Shown: one piece after another, positions 35,816-47,987 of the stretch
Layout of the letters: every line of letters starts with the position of its first letter
Position numbering within the stretch: position 1 is the stretch's first letter
Assembly: GCA_030062745.1 (NCBI GenBank)
Contig: CP099842.1
Location: forward strand, 2,046,001-2,110,000
Direction: 5' to 3'
Origin: Capitulum mitella
Taxonomy: Eukaryota; Arthropoda; Thecostraca; Pollicipedomorpha; Pollicipedidae
Length of the DNA stretch: 64,000 nucleotides
The notes under the pieces: model-generated
Database searches by the model: none
Seen by the model: the letters and a program-made list of their open reading frames with translations, nothing else
What the model was told of the DNA's origin: nothing
Program-made: the position numbers and the translations under genes

Positions 35816-38471
35816 AAATATTATACGACATGAATTTTGCGTTATGTCAAAAACTTCATGAGAGAGGGGCAAGAAAAATTTTCCACAGAATTGAATCTTA
35901 AAGGTTATAGGTGGGTTCAGCGCATGAAAATTCATCGGACTAGACCGCGCCATGATTCATTTTCAGAAAGCGTTCAGAAAGGGGCCACCCTACCGAGCGC
36001 ATATGGGCTAGAGAGTGGCCTCGTGTAAAGTCTATTTACTGTCGTTCTCGAGTGCTTTGCGGTGGGATTGTGTGGCTGTCTAGCACATGAATCCGCTACA
36101 CGCGGCTTTAGACAGCTGTCCCTATGTTTATTACGACAGCGGGCTGATGAAATTGCCCCGGAATTCTCGCCAAGCTATTGCGTTTGGCGGAGGACAGACG
36201 TGTCCTCGTTGCGCGGATGGGTCTAGCGGGCATGCTCCTCGCTGTGCATGTGAGTCTAGCGAGTAGTCTTGGCCGCTCGACAATCCAGGGACTCCCGTGC
36301 GTCCTGACACCTGGAGCTGGAGAGCAGCGCTGCGTCTTCTCCGGACGACTTTGGCTCAACGTCCAACGTCTGCAGCACTGCGTCGGAAGCTACCGGTCCC
36401 CACACTGGTCGCTCGGAAGCGGCCTCTTCTTCAAACAATCTCCGCTGTAACTTCGACGGCGGCACCGGCCTGCGACCTTGCTCCTGTCGTCGGCCGGGCA
36501 TCAGCGCCGGCCCGCGCCGTCCCTGATAACGCCGCCCGCAGCTGGGCGTCGCCGGCTGTGACCGCCGTTTGGCCGGCGGCCGGCGCGGCGGTAAACGCGG
36601 CGCCGCTCGCCGGCGCCACGTGCCGCGCCTCCAGACGCCCGATTAGCCGGCCCCCGTGGGAGCGGAGCAGACGGACGGCGGGATATGGCAGCGCCGCGCC
36701 GCTCCGCCGGTCGTTTGGCAGCGCCGCGTCCGCTGCTTATCATGGCGCGCGGTCGGCGGAGTGGTTCCGCGGGGGCGGCCGGCGGCGGCCCTTCGACGAG
36801 CCGTCGGCGCCGTTCCCCGCTGGCGGAATTTCCCTCCTTTGAGCTGGACAACCGTAGCCGCGACGTCCAGACGTGCTGCCTGATTTATGCATGCATGTGC
36901 GAGCTCCTCCGGTTGAATTATTTCCGACACGGCGTGGAAACGGACGGCGGGGACCATGACCTGCATTTTTCAGGTTGAGGGCAGCACGTGACATTGATGG
37001 TCCCTCCATTTTTCAGGCCGGCTGGCTCTCACCACGCTCGGCTTTTCAAATGTTCCTACGCTCACGGTCTGAGCCCGTTCGGGTCGTTTCAGGGCGCCTC
37101 CAATGGGGGGGGGGGCAAGCGAGCCGAGCTCTGGTCATGGTGTGGCGATCGGTGACGTGCGCGGCGTGTGGCGCAGATGGCCTATAAATGCTCGAATGGA
37201 GCCATGCAGCGTCAAGCATGAGGCCGCCCCTCGGCGGGCGGCAACGGTTTGACGATAGGCCGGCACGGGATGCGAACAACGGGCAGTGCGCCCGACATTT
37301 TTCAGCTGCGGGATCGCTTCATGTTGACTCGCTGCAGGGACGGCGGATTGCATTTTCGGCTGGGATCAAGCTGTATCGGATCAACGGCCGACCTCATTTG
37401 GGTTACCTTTTCCCCAGAAAAAACGAATTTCGTTCTTTTTTGCTATTGCCTAGTTTTTCGTTAAATAAACAAACTTTCTTCTCTGGTTTTGGCGCTGGTG
37501 TACACTTGTGTTTCCTAAAATGCGTGGATTGTTTTATTCAGGTCTGTACCCACTGAATTTCCTAGGTCTTTGCCCTTGGGCATCCATCTACATAATGGCG
37601 AGTGATGGAAACTTCTGTCTCCTATGTTGTTTGCGTTTATAACACGAACTGAACATTATTATAAAGTAGAGGAAGCTGCCCAATTTGCGCCAACTTTTCG
37701 AAAAACGGACACTGACTACGGTATGGTAAACATCGCCTTATTTCTTTCTCATATGCCTTCTGTGGACTTTTGACCACCATAGCGTCCCATGTTTTAAAGC
37801 TTCGGTCGTTGCCTACTATTTGTTGTTTAATTTCTAGCAAGACATTGCGAAAGATGCAGTTAGGGCAACCCTACCAAATTTGCGCCATATGATGTGCCGA
37901 ATTGAACCACCATAGAAATGACTGGTAGTTCCAGGTATTTTGCGGCGGCAACGGTATAACAAACCACTGTTTGGTATATTATCAGCAGTTTTATGTTTAT
38001 TTTTTTGTCATTACTTGTAAACAGGTCGGGAGAGGTGTTCAGATCCCGACAAGATGCTGGGCAACCCCATGGAGGTGGCTATATAAGCGCAACCAGTGGG
38101 TTTGGAGTCAATACCCCTCTTGTGATCCCTCCCAAACCCGAAAATACTATAGTCCTGCATTTCCTAAATGTCGAAGTAAGGTCACCGAAATCAAAAAGGT
38201 TTTGGAGTATGTGAATAAAGAGTGCATTCCCCCCCTTCAGGGGCCATTTTAGCATGTCAATTATGGAGCAAATTCCTGCAGTGGCAGGTAAATCCCCCCA
38301 TGTAGAAGGGCGCAGCGAGGTTACCTGGCTCTTAAGGGCAGAGTGAATGCGGTCATCGGCGATCCACCTCCTCTAAATGAATTGGCTAAAATCTGAAACA
38401 CATTTACTCGCAAGACTGACAGGAGGTCATCGTTCCCGGGGTGTCGTCAGGATTGTTGCCCTGGGGGGTGC

Positions 38472-38481
38472 CTGCGAGGCC
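38472..38481. repeat. Left target-site duplication of foldback element
   Basis: The ten bases CTGCGAGGCC lie immediately left of the element terminus and recur as a direct repeat at 42,176-42,185. Confidence 0.8.
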
Positions 38482-38817
38482 ATGTCTGTCAAGACAGCCC
38501 ACGCTCAGCCCACGGTCAGCCCACGGTCAGCCCAAACTCGAGACCCCTTTAAAATCGCCCAAAACGCGTTAGGAGATAGATGTTGACTAGCTGAGCTCAT
38601 TGACACCATCAGACGTCCATCGCATCGCATCGCATCGCACTTTGCACTCCAGAGCACAAAACACAAAACACCACAAAAATACTGCGGAGACAAATGTACA
38701 TCAAAACCCCAACAAATAGGTACTCAAAATGTTCGTCTCGGACCGCTGAGTCTAAAAACGCAGCACACAACACATTTTAATCATAACATTTTGAGTTAGT
38801 GCGAAAAAATAATCGTT

Positions 38818-40010
38818 TTTTTACCCTATGCTTTATTTCCCATTGGATTTAACATGGGACCCTATGGAACTGATTTTGGCGGACCCCTTCGATTTCGCCC
38901 ATTTCTTCTACACTAATACCGAGAACCGTAATACACACGAAACCATTATCAGAACTCCATCGCATTGATATCCACATGGTCAAATCGGGCTCCAAAAAAT
39001 ATACGTCAAAAACACATTTTTTAATGTTATTCCAAACCTAGACAATTAGGTACTCAAAATCAAATGTTCGTGTTGTGCCGCATACTCCAAAAATAGCGCA
39101 TTAGTGACATTTGGGCAGAAACTTTTCGAGTTATAGCGAAACGTACCCGTTTTTCTACCCTATGCTTTATTTCCCAATGGATTTAACATGGGACGCTATG
39201 GAACTAATTTTGGCGGACCCCTTCGATTTCGCCAATTTGTTTTGCACTGGTACCTAGAACCTCAATACATATGAAACCATCACCAGAACTCCATCGCATT
39301 GATATTCGCATGGTCAAATCGGTCCCCCAAAAATAAAGGTCAAAAACACATTTTTAAATGTTATTCCAAACCTAGACAAACAGGTACTCAAACTGTCCGT
39401 CTTGTGCCACAGAGTCCGAAAATAGCGCATTAGTAACATTTGGGGGGTAAGTTTTTGAGTTATAGCGGAACAAACCGTTTTTCTACCCTATGCTTTATTT
39501 CCTATTGGATTTAATATGGGACCCTACGGAACTGATTTCGGCGGACCCCTTCAATTTCGCCAGTTGCTTTTGCACTGGTACCTAGGACCTCAATACAAAT
39601 GAAACCATCACCAGAACTCCATCGCATTGATATCCACATGGTCAAATCGGGTTTCAAAAATATACGTCAAAAACACATTTTCTAATGTTATTCCAAACCG
39701 GCACAAACAGGTATTCATAATGTTCGTCTTGTGCCGCAGAGTCCAAAAATAGCGCATGAGTAACATTTTGGTGGTATCTTTTTGAGTTGTTGCGAAACAA
39801 AACCGTTTTTCTACCCTATGCTTTATTTCCGATTGGATTTAACATGGGACCCTATGGAAGTGATTTCGGCGGACCCCTTCCATTTCGCCCATTTGTTCTG
39901 TACTGGTACCCAGAACCGCAGTACACATGAAACCATCACGAGAACTCCATCGCATTGATATCGAAACGGTGAAACTGGGCTGAAAAGAAAATGGGTGAAA
40001 ACCACACTTT
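38818..40010. repeat. Left arm: four about 330-bp tandem units
   Basis: Spacings between repeated marks are 334, 328 and 328 bp. Each unit carries 'accctatgctttatttcc', 'atgggaccctatggaact', 'ccatcgcattgatatc' and 'ggtactcaaa'. Divergence between units is modest. Confidence 0.9.
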
Positions 40011-40069
40011 GTAATCTGCTTCCAAACTGGCTCAAGCCATGACACAAAACGCATCAACAACAGACAATT

Positions 40070-40970
40070 TTATTCCCGTCGGCGATCAGAGACGGCGAGA
40101 TTGTCAGCACGGCCACCGATAAGGTGCCGACAGCGTTCAGCAGCACCAACGACTCGGCGGTGTGAGTCACGATGTTCTTCACATCTGGCACGCTCCCATC
40201 CTTCAGCCCCTTGACCGAAGACGAAGACGTTGGAAGACGACGGTTCGGACTCTTCTGCTCTTGTCATGGCCTCCACCGTTTGTCGCACGACAGCAGTCTC
40301 GGCGATAAGCCGGCAAAATCCCGACGGCGACACGTCAAAATCGTCCTCCTTGAGGCCGACAGCGCGCGCCAGGGTCGCGTCACCGACCAGGAGCGTGACG
40401 TGGGGCAGCATCTGGCAGACAGTGGCCGCGTGCCGTTAGCAGAAATACGTGCCCGACAAACTGAACGCCGGCTGTTTGCTGGTTCGGAGCAGAACCTATC
40501 CACCTCTAAGGTCGTCTCCGGGTCACCCGTCACGAAACACCATCAGAGTATTCACAAGTGTCGTTACTGAGGAAAGCCAGGCCGTGCGGCACGAAGGCTC
40601 GCTCAGGTCAGCAGAAACTGGCACCGTCGATGTGGTTCACTAAAACACGGTCTGCATCACACACAAGGTTCTTAAAGCGTCCCGTGGGCTGGCCCAAGTG
40701 CACTACGTATCTGGTGCCGACGCCGTCCGCGCTGAACAGCTTCTCCAGCCTCTAACGGAGCTTGTCGACGCCAATAGCGTCGATGAAGGCCACCCATCCG
40801 AGCTCCCCCAGAACCCGGCGGTCCCGGCGAGTGATGTTCTCCACCGAGCCGCCCGGACAGAACGACACCTGGCCGTTGCCGAACACCTCGAACAGCGGCT
40901 TCTGCTGCTGGTTGGTCTCAGTCTGGTCGTCGGTCCACAGGCCACGCTTGCTCGGTAGTTCGCTACTGTT
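40070..40970 (-). pseudogene. Coding-like unique centre of the foldback element, unrecognised and broken
   Basis: On the minus strand, protein-like pieces run from about 40,960 to 40,620 ('FEVFGNGQVSFCPGGSVENI', then an in-frame TAG near 40,751, then 'GVGTRYVVHLGQPTGRFKNL') and from 40,411 to 40,070 ('FDVSPSGFCRLIAETAVV'). GC content and codon use are like the host exons and unlike the AT-rich arms, so this is probably a captured host gene fragment. I do not recognise the family. The in-frame stop and the frame change show it is not an intact gene. Confidence 0.4.
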
Positions 40971-41940
40971 CACATTCAGCATAGGGTAGAAAACGGTTTC
41001 GTTCCGCCATAACTCAATCAGTTCCCACTCAAATGTTACTGATGCGCTATTTTCGGACTCAGCAGTACAAGACGAACAGTTTGAGTACCTGTTTGTCTGG
41101 ATTTGGAATAACATTAAAAATTGTGTTTTTCAGGTATATTTTTTAAAGCCCGATTTGACCGTGTGGATATCAATGCAATGGAGTTCTGGTGATGGTTTCC
41201 TGTGTATCGCGGCTCTGGGTACCAGTACAGAAGAAATGGGCGAAATCGAAGGGGTCCGCCAAAATCAGTTCCATAGGGTCCCATATTAAATCCAATGGGA
41301 AACAAAGCATGGGGTAGAAAAACGGCTTGGTTTCGCCATAACTCAAAAAGTTTCCGTCGAAATGTCATTTATGCGCTATTTTTGGACTCTGCGGCACAAG
41401 ACAAACATTTTGAGTACCTGTTTGTCTAGGTTTGGAATAACATTAAAAAATGTGTTTTTGACGTATATTTTTTGGAGCTCGATTTGACCATGTGGATATC
41501 AATGCGATGGAGTTCTGATAATGGTTTCGTGTGTATTACGGTTCTGGGTATTAGTGTAGAAGAAATGGGCGAAATCGAAGGGGTCCGCCAAAATCAGTTC
41601 CATAGGGTCCCATGTTAAATCCATTGGGAAATAAAGCATGGGGTAGAAAAACGATTTCGTTTCCCATAACTCAAAAAGTTTCCGTCGAAATGTTATTAAT
41701 GCGCTGTTTTTGGACTCTGGTTTGTCTAGGTTTGGTATTAGTGTAGAAGAAATGGGCGAAATCGAAGGGGTCCGCCAAAATCAGATCCATAGGGTCCCAT
41801 GTTAAATCCAATGGGAAATAAAGCATAGGGTAAAAAAACGATTATTTTTCGCACTAACTCAAAATGTTATGATTAAAATGTGTTGTATGCTGCATTTTTA
41901 GACTCAGCGATCCGAGACGAACATTTTGAGTACCTATTTG
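40971..41940. repeat. Right arm: inverted copies of the about 330-bp units
   Basis: These are reverse-complement units of the left arm, with marks at about 40,979, 41,309, 41,638 and 41,824. The 186-bp spacing of the last pair reflects a deletion of roughly 140 bp in one unit. Confidence 0.88.
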
Positions 41941-42175
41941 TTGGGGGTTTTGATGTACATTTGTCTCCGCAGTATTTTTGTGGTGTTTTGTGTTTTGTGC
42001 TCTGGAGTGCAAAGTAACAGATGCGATGGACGTCTGATGGTGTCAATGAGCTCAGCTAGTCAACATCTATCTCCTAACGCGTTTTGGGCGATTTTAAAGG
42101 GGTCTCGAGTTTGGGCTGACCGTGGGCTGACCGTGGGCTGACCGTGGGCTGAGCGTGGGCTGTCTTGAAAGACAT

Positions 42176-42185
42176 CTGCGAGGCC
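42176..42185. repeat. Right target-site duplication of foldback element
   Basis: A perfect direct repeat (CTGCGAGGCC) of 38,472-38,481. Confidence 0.8.
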
Positions 42186-42445
42186 TGGGGCGCTGTTTAA
42201 ATGGCGCATGAAAAAAAAGGATGTTTTACGTAAGTTTCCGCGGCCAGTGGACGGCGGAACTGAACGGGATACACGAGGGGAGAGGACTAAGGGCTGCAGC
42301 CCTTCTCATAAGGCTCTGGCTAGGTTTCTGCCTCACTCTCAAGGTGTCCCTTCTGCAGCCGGAATCCCCCTCCCTGTGATTATCGCTTTAAATGGGTGCA
42401 AGAAACGTATAAAACACTGGAGCAACCATCAATACACCGTTACCT

Positions 42446-42600
42446 AGTCCTACCCAGTGGCGTAACCAAGGGGGCCAAAGGGGCCATGCCCCCCTGAAGA
42501 CCAAGCGGGGCCCCCTGGCGGCCGAGTGGGCCCCCCTGGGGCCGAAGGCCCCAGTTCTCTGGATATCGTGAGGCGCCCGCAGGGCGCCTTACACTGTCCG
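42446..42600. mobile_element. Transposon terminus 'CAGTGGCGTAACCAAGG'
   Basis: The sequence CAGTGGCGTAACCAAGGGGG starts here, followed by G/C-run repeats ('ggccccctgg'). A matching but diverged opposite end may be 'ccccattggttacgaggg' at about 45,392. If so, an element of about 3 kb has been invaded by the MITE at 42,763 and by the degenerate array. Confidence 0.35.
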
Positions 42601-42762
42601 AAACAAACAATTAAGGCAAAATAACAATATTTTAAGCGTTAAAGAAGGCTTACAAACCTAAAAAAAATGTTCACCGAATGTAAAAGAAGGCTTTGTGTGC
42701 TACGAAGAGGGGCCCGAGGTCTCAATGAACGTTTAGGTGCCCCTGCTAGCTTGTAGGGAAGT

Positions 42763-43036
42763 CAGGCACGTAGCCAGGATTTTCCTCGGGGGGGGGGACA
42801 AATGCCAAATTTTGTGATATGCCGCAGGCATATGACAAAATTTGCAAGAAAAGGCAGCAATTTTAGGCATTTTATCTCATATTTAATGCACAGGACAACA
42901 TAGAATGTTTGCTTTTGCAACATATCTATGATAACTATTACGTACTCATGCGAAATCGCCATGTATCTAGTGCAGACCGCTTAGCTCAGGGGGGGGGGGG
43001 GCATGGCCCCATGGCTCCTCCTTGGCTACGTCCCTG
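42763..43036 (+). mobile_element. MITE family copy 2
   Basis: This begins CAGGCACGTAGCCAGGATTT and ends TTGGCTACGTCCCTG. It aligns along its length with the copy at 28,136 ('tgtttgcttttgcaacat', 'atgtatctagtgcagacc'), with expanded poly-G tracts near both ends. Non-coding. Confidence 0.78.
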
Positions 43037-43039
43037 GGG

Positions 43040-45045
43040 GGAGTTCACTGTTGTCTGGGGAGGGCTCCCTGTCGGCCTATAAAGGGCCCCTTCCAGCCTC
43101 TGAAGGGACCTCCTTTCGGTCTGGAAGAAGTTCCCTGTCCCTGCCTCCAGAGGTCGACAGGGGCCCTTTACAGCGGATAGGGTGCCGTCTACAGACAAGC
43201 AGTGACCCCTCTGGCCAACAGGGGCTCCTAAACGGTCGTTCAGGGGCCCCTGCTTTCCTGTAAAGATGTCACTGCCGAACTGTAAGAGGCACCCGCCAGG
43301 TCGGCAGGAACGTCTTTACAGGCGGGCATGAGCCCCCTTTACATTTCAGCGGGGCCCCTTTACAAACCGACAGTAATTTTAGCCGCATGGGGCCCCACTG
43401 ATTATGAGGGCCAGACGCGGATCCAAAGGGGGAGCAACCGGGGCGATGGCCCCTTTCCCCTGGGGCCTGAGAAGGGGCCCCTTTCAGACTCAAAAGGAGT
43501 CCTAAAAGGGCCCCGTATGAGCTTCACGGGGTCTGACGGGCTATTGATGCAGTCAAGGAGACCTCCTGGAGGATTAGATGGCCTCTGAAACGCATAGATG
43601 GCCCCTGAAGCTTCTAAAGGGTCCCTGAGACCACAACAGGGCCCCAACTCGGCAGAGTGTCCCTGAGACCGCCAGATCGCTCATAGGACCCATGAGACGG
43701 CCAAGATGAGAACTGAGTCCCTAGGGACCCGTGAATGAAAAGCTCAAGGTTCTCGATGTAGTAGGAGGGCCTCCGGCAGGGTTAATAAGACGCTGACACG
43801 GAAAGATGGTCCCTAAGATGGAAAGAAGGGCCCTTGGAACTCTTCAAGGGCCCTGGGACCGCAAACGGTCCCCACACGGCAAAGGGTCCATGAGATCTTT
43901 AAAGCTGCCAGAGACGCACCTGAGACGGAAAGAACTCAAGAGGGCGTCCAGCACGGCATAAGGAGATCCTGGCCAGCCAGAGGGGCCCCATGAACGGGGA
44001 TTCGTCGGTGACCTTCTCAACCTCGAGAGGAGCCACAAATGGGCTATACTGGCCTTTTTGAAGGGGTTAAGGGGTTCTTGATGCTTTCAGGGGCCCTCGG
44101 GAAGGTCAGGTGGTTTCTGAGACTGCAAGATGAGCCCTACACCGCAAATGACCCCTGAGACTGCCAGAAAGGTCGCAGGGCCCCTGCGAGGCAAAGGCGA
44201 TAAGAGCGCCTCTGAAACGGTATTTGGGTTTTATAGGGGCGCTGGACGGCCAGAGGGTCCCCGAGGGCTGTCATAAGCTGGCTCCTGGGACGGGCAAGGT
44301 CCCCCTGAGACTGCCAGTGAGGTCCCTGGAGCGCCAACAAAAGCTCCTTGTTACGGCTAGGGGGCCCTAAAAGACTGTCAGATATACCTCATGTAATTGA
44401 AGAAGACCCCTGATACAGCCATGGTGAACACCGGAGACGTTCAGAGGGCCTGTGACACTGCACAGAGGCCCTGAAATTGCCAAAAGATTTTTTTTCATAA
44501 CTGCCAGAAGGCCCCTGAGATGGCAAAAATGTTCCCCATAGACGATAAGAGGGGTACCCAGTACCACAGGGGGTACACTGAGACTGCCAGAGAGGGACCT
44601 CTGAGACTGCTTACTAGAACCCTCTAGCAATAGGGGCCCCTGAGACGGCCAGAGGGGCCCCTGAAACTACTAGACCTTTGAGACGTCCAGACTGCTCGTG
44701 AAACGGCCAAAGGACCCAGAGGATTGCCAGAGGCGCCTCTGTCACGGCATAGAGAGACTTAAAAAGGGCCTTTTTAGTGCTTGAGGGGCTTCTTAGACGG
44801 CAAAAACGTCCCAGAGGACGACAGGAGGAAACCCGAGATGGCTTAAGCTCCTCTGAAACTGCCAGATGGGTTCCTGAGACTGTCCGAGTTGCCCCTGAAA
44901 CTGCCAAAGGAGCGCCTGAGACGTCCCTTTGGCGCGGGACACGTGAGACTGTAAAAGGAACCTGAGACCACTAGAGGGTCCTGGTACGGCAGTCGGCCCG
45001 AGACCACCAAAAGTGCCCCTTTAACTGCAAGAGGGAACCTAAACT
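43040..45045. repeat. 2-kb degenerate array of 'gggcccctgagactgccaga' units
   Basis: Dozens of diverged units of roughly 30-35 bp built around 'cccctgagac' and 'tgccagagg', with two strand biases: the left third reads 'ggggccccttt', the rest 'cctgagacngccag'. Open frames across it have no recognisable motif. It is bounded by transposon termini at 43,036 and about 45,385. Confidence 0.8.
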
Positions 45046-45354
45046 AAGCTGATAAGAAAAAATGCCCGGAAGTTACGGAATGGAGAGGGGGGCGGGGCAG
45101 ACGAGCTCCTGGACCAGATACGGACACGACATTTGAAACGGAGGGAGGGACGGAACCGCCTAAATTCTCGCCGTTTTGTGATGTTTCGGCCTCTGTGTTC
45201 AGAAACAAAGGCAGAATTTTCTGAAATAAGGTGACACCTTTAAATTTTTTCGTTATTTTATGTGGTAAATAAGCAAAATCACATAATTTTTCATATCTGA
45301 AGGGCAAAAAAATGGTGGTACCCCGCTAACCATTCGCCTCCACCCCCTCCTCCC

Positions 45355-45470
45355 GCCTAGGCGGAATCCTGGAGCCGCCCTTGGCAAGTACCCCCATTGG
45401 TTACGAGGGCTCCCTTGATCCGATTTGCCCCCCCCCCGGGCGGAATCCTGGATACGCCCCTGGTCCAGCC
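45355..45470 (-). mobile_element. Two nested transposon termini
   Basis: 'gcggaatcctggagccgccc' (from 45,360) and 'gcggaatcctggatacgccc' (from 45,440) are direct repeats. On the minus strand each reads as a 'CAGGGGCGTATCCAGGATTC'-type end followed by a G-run, the same class as the end at 489. Confidence 0.4.
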
Positions 45471-47987
45471 CCGATTGTGATACTGACGCAATAAGGCCCG
45501 GCAAATCTTGGCGCAAAAAGGGCAATGTCTCGACCATAACAAAACCAGCCGCGGCTTAAAAACACGCGAATATATCATTTTTATTCTGGTCAAATGGGGA
45601 GGGTAATTCCACAACGGAGGCACTGTATAGGAACAATTTTCCCTCACGGTATTAACAGCACAGTTATACACGGGTAACACAAACCAGAAAAATATTTCAA
45701 ACTTCCACTGAAACTTCAAGGACCCACCGCACGTTTGCACCGCTGACAGAGAGGAAAAGAAAGGGGTCAGATCCACAGCCATGCTTTCTCTCTCAGATAT
45801 TCATTCTTCATCTGCCAATCATCTGCCTCAGTTAGGAGATAAGGGGGGTGGCGCAGTTAGGCAGCGTGGCGCCCATTGAGCAAGGGGACGACCGTCCCTC
45901 TTGCCCCCCTCCCCACTTTTCCGCCGTCGCTGACTCGCTGAGTCTCTTAAAATGAATCATCGCATATAAGTCTCGTATAAGAGTGTCGATCTTAAAATCC
46001 TTGCCCAGTTTGCTAAGCAAGGCTACCCATTCTGTGCCAAACGGTGTTACCATCGACATGCAATGACGTTTTGTTTTTGATTGTTAAGTCATTCTTATTT
46101 CTTCGACCTTTTTCTTGTGTTATTTGGACATATCGATGGGTTATACGAGATTTTATGGGGAACACATCTTCCTGAGAAATGAATAAGTTCAGATGTCGTG
46201 CCTGATACCTATTTGTTTACGAATGAGACAGCCGAAGCTCTCCTTAAGGCTGAATGACGGTGTTAAATCGATAGGCCGCTCTTTTTAGCAAGGTCTCATG
46301 GCACGGATTGCGCGCGCTACTCGATTTGCCAAATCCTGAGCCAAGGGCCATTGTGAATCCGAGATGTAAGGGCGCTTTATTAACTCGCTTTTGTAGCCCG
46401 GAAATGTGAGACTTGAAGACAGATTCGGACCGTAAGCAGAATCGAACCAGCGACATTGCTAGAATCTGACATCAAACGACTCGTAAATCTTTCACGTTCT
46501 GAAATGAATAGCTGACAGTCAGTCAGAAGGCTCGAATTCTGGATTCCTCAGAGGGGTCACGTCCGTGGCATTGATCTGCACGGCTCTCGCTTCATCTTGC
46601 AGCTTTCGAGGCTTTTCGCGGAATCCGCCTTTTGTCTGAAACACGGCTTTGTCGGAATGGGTTGTGTAAGTGCCTCGTCGTGAAAGGCGCTGATAGCTCT
46701 CCATTATTTATTTATCTAGGAAAATCGAGAACGATCAGTTCGCACGCCACAGTCCATAAATTGTGGTATCAGTGGGTATCGGCAGACTGCGCTCCGAACC
46801 ACCACACGCATAAATAACAGCAGAACAATCATCAAATCAACCATTCTTTGGTATTGCAAACTTTATGCTAAGTCCACGATAAAACGTGATCAGAAAACAC
46901 CGACCGCGGACGCCTCCTGTCGCGTCGGGGGCTGAACCCCCCGGCGGGGCGAGCGGAGATCCCAGCGGGCCGACACAATGACAGCAGGGGCTCCGCTGCC
47001 GAGGCGCCGGCCGACCGACTCGGTGGCGGGAACGGGACGGAGCCGGCGGCGGCGGCGGCGGCGGGCGGTGCTGGGACCTGCGGGAGGGGTCGGCGGCTCG
47101 GTCACCGCCGAGTCGACTCGCAGCGACGGCGCCGGGCCGGCGTCACGTTTGAGCGGCGCGCCGGCCGGAGTCTGCCGAGGGAGCCTGAGCAGACGCCGCG
47201 ACCGCCCGGCCACGCGGCGCGCCGACGGCCCGCGAACATCGAGCTGGTGACACACGACACGCGGCGGGGACGGCGACACTGGAATGACCTCTGAAGACCG
47301 AAGACTGACACGTCCTCCGGCGTAATGCGGCGGGGATCGGGCTCATCACAGGCGGGACTTGCCGCCGGAGACCGCGGGCTGGCACGGCGCGTAAGGGAAC
47401 ACGCAGGCCGCCAGCCGGAACCCTGACCGCCCGAGGCGATCAGGAGCGTGCGTCGCGAAGGAAACGCATCCAGCGGGGCGGCAGGGCGACCGTGAACAAG
47501 CAGAATACTGGCACGCGCCACGGAAAGCCTGGATCACATGCTTGGCACCGACAATGACTGTGCCTGAGCCTTTTTCCCTTCCTCCCTGGCACGATGACTG
47601 GCAGGCGCTGCCCAAACCACTCCGACCGGCGCTCCTCTCCGCTACTCACAGGCGCTGGGGGCACCTGGAGCGCCTGCGGGGCCGGCAGCGCCCTGCGTGC
47701 CGCTGCCACCCGCCCGGCGGCCGGCGCACTCTCCCCGTACGCGTCCCGCCGGCGAGGAGAGTTCGTCACAAGCCCGGAGTCACGTGACGGGGCGGCCCGC
47801 GCCCCGCCGGCGAGCCGGCCGCGGCCCTCCGGACCGGCCGGGACCGCGGCGGCACCTGAACCGTCACACAGCGCCGCGGCGGCGGCGTCACGCGGCGGCG
47901 ACGGCCTCCGGCGAGGAACGTCCGCCGACCAGCCAGGCCGGCGGCACGCTATCACGGGCGCGCCGCGGCACGCCGCACCCGCGCCGA
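45471..47987. other. Region downstream of FucTA
   Basis: No gene is recognised. The 46,900-47,987 part is CpG-rich and probably includes the FucTA 3' UTR on the minus strand. An Ala/Arg-rich frame through 47,440-48,411 on the minus strand is an overlapping-frame artefact. Confidence 0.45.

Larger units (their letters stand above)
30968..38471. other. Intergenic region between CCDC115 and the foldback element
   Basis: 7.5 kb without a recognisable gene. CpG-rich islands lie at about 31,900-32,500, 33,250-33,600 and 36,450-36,850. Arg/Pro/Ala-rich open frames there overlap on both strands. One MITE copy lies at 35,290-35,562, and AT simple repeats lie at 35,370-35,405 and 35,745-35,815. Confidence 0.5.
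38482..42175. mobile_element. Foldback DNA transposon (MULE/FB-like) with long tandem-repeat arms
   Basis: The element begins ATGTCTGTCAAGACAGCCCA and ends with the complement of ATGTCTTTCAAGACAGCCCA. The terminal 220 bp or so ('cagcccacggt' short repeats, 'gccctctcgag' region, 'aacgcgttaggagata') are inverted copies. Inside, each arm holds four roughly 330-bp tandem units: left-arm 'ccctatgctttatttcc' marks at 38,824, 39,158, 39,486 and 39,814; inverted marks near 40,979, 41,309, 41,638 and 41,824. The last right-arm spacing is only 186 bp, so one unit is shortened. The unique centre is about 40,020-40,970. A 10-bp target-site duplication fits the 8-11 bp of Mutator-like elements or the 9 bp of Drosophila FB. 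No transposase is recognised, so it is non-autonomous. Confidence 0.88.

Noticed and set aside
38505-38693. Small gene with an identical copy at 41,926-42,141
   Set aside because: Both frames are the mirror-image terminal arms of the foldback element, not independent genes.
46420-46510. tRNA gene or tRNA-derived SINE on the minus strand
   Set aside because: A 'GGTTCGATTCTG' B-box-like word is present, but no A box or cloverleaf could be drawn.
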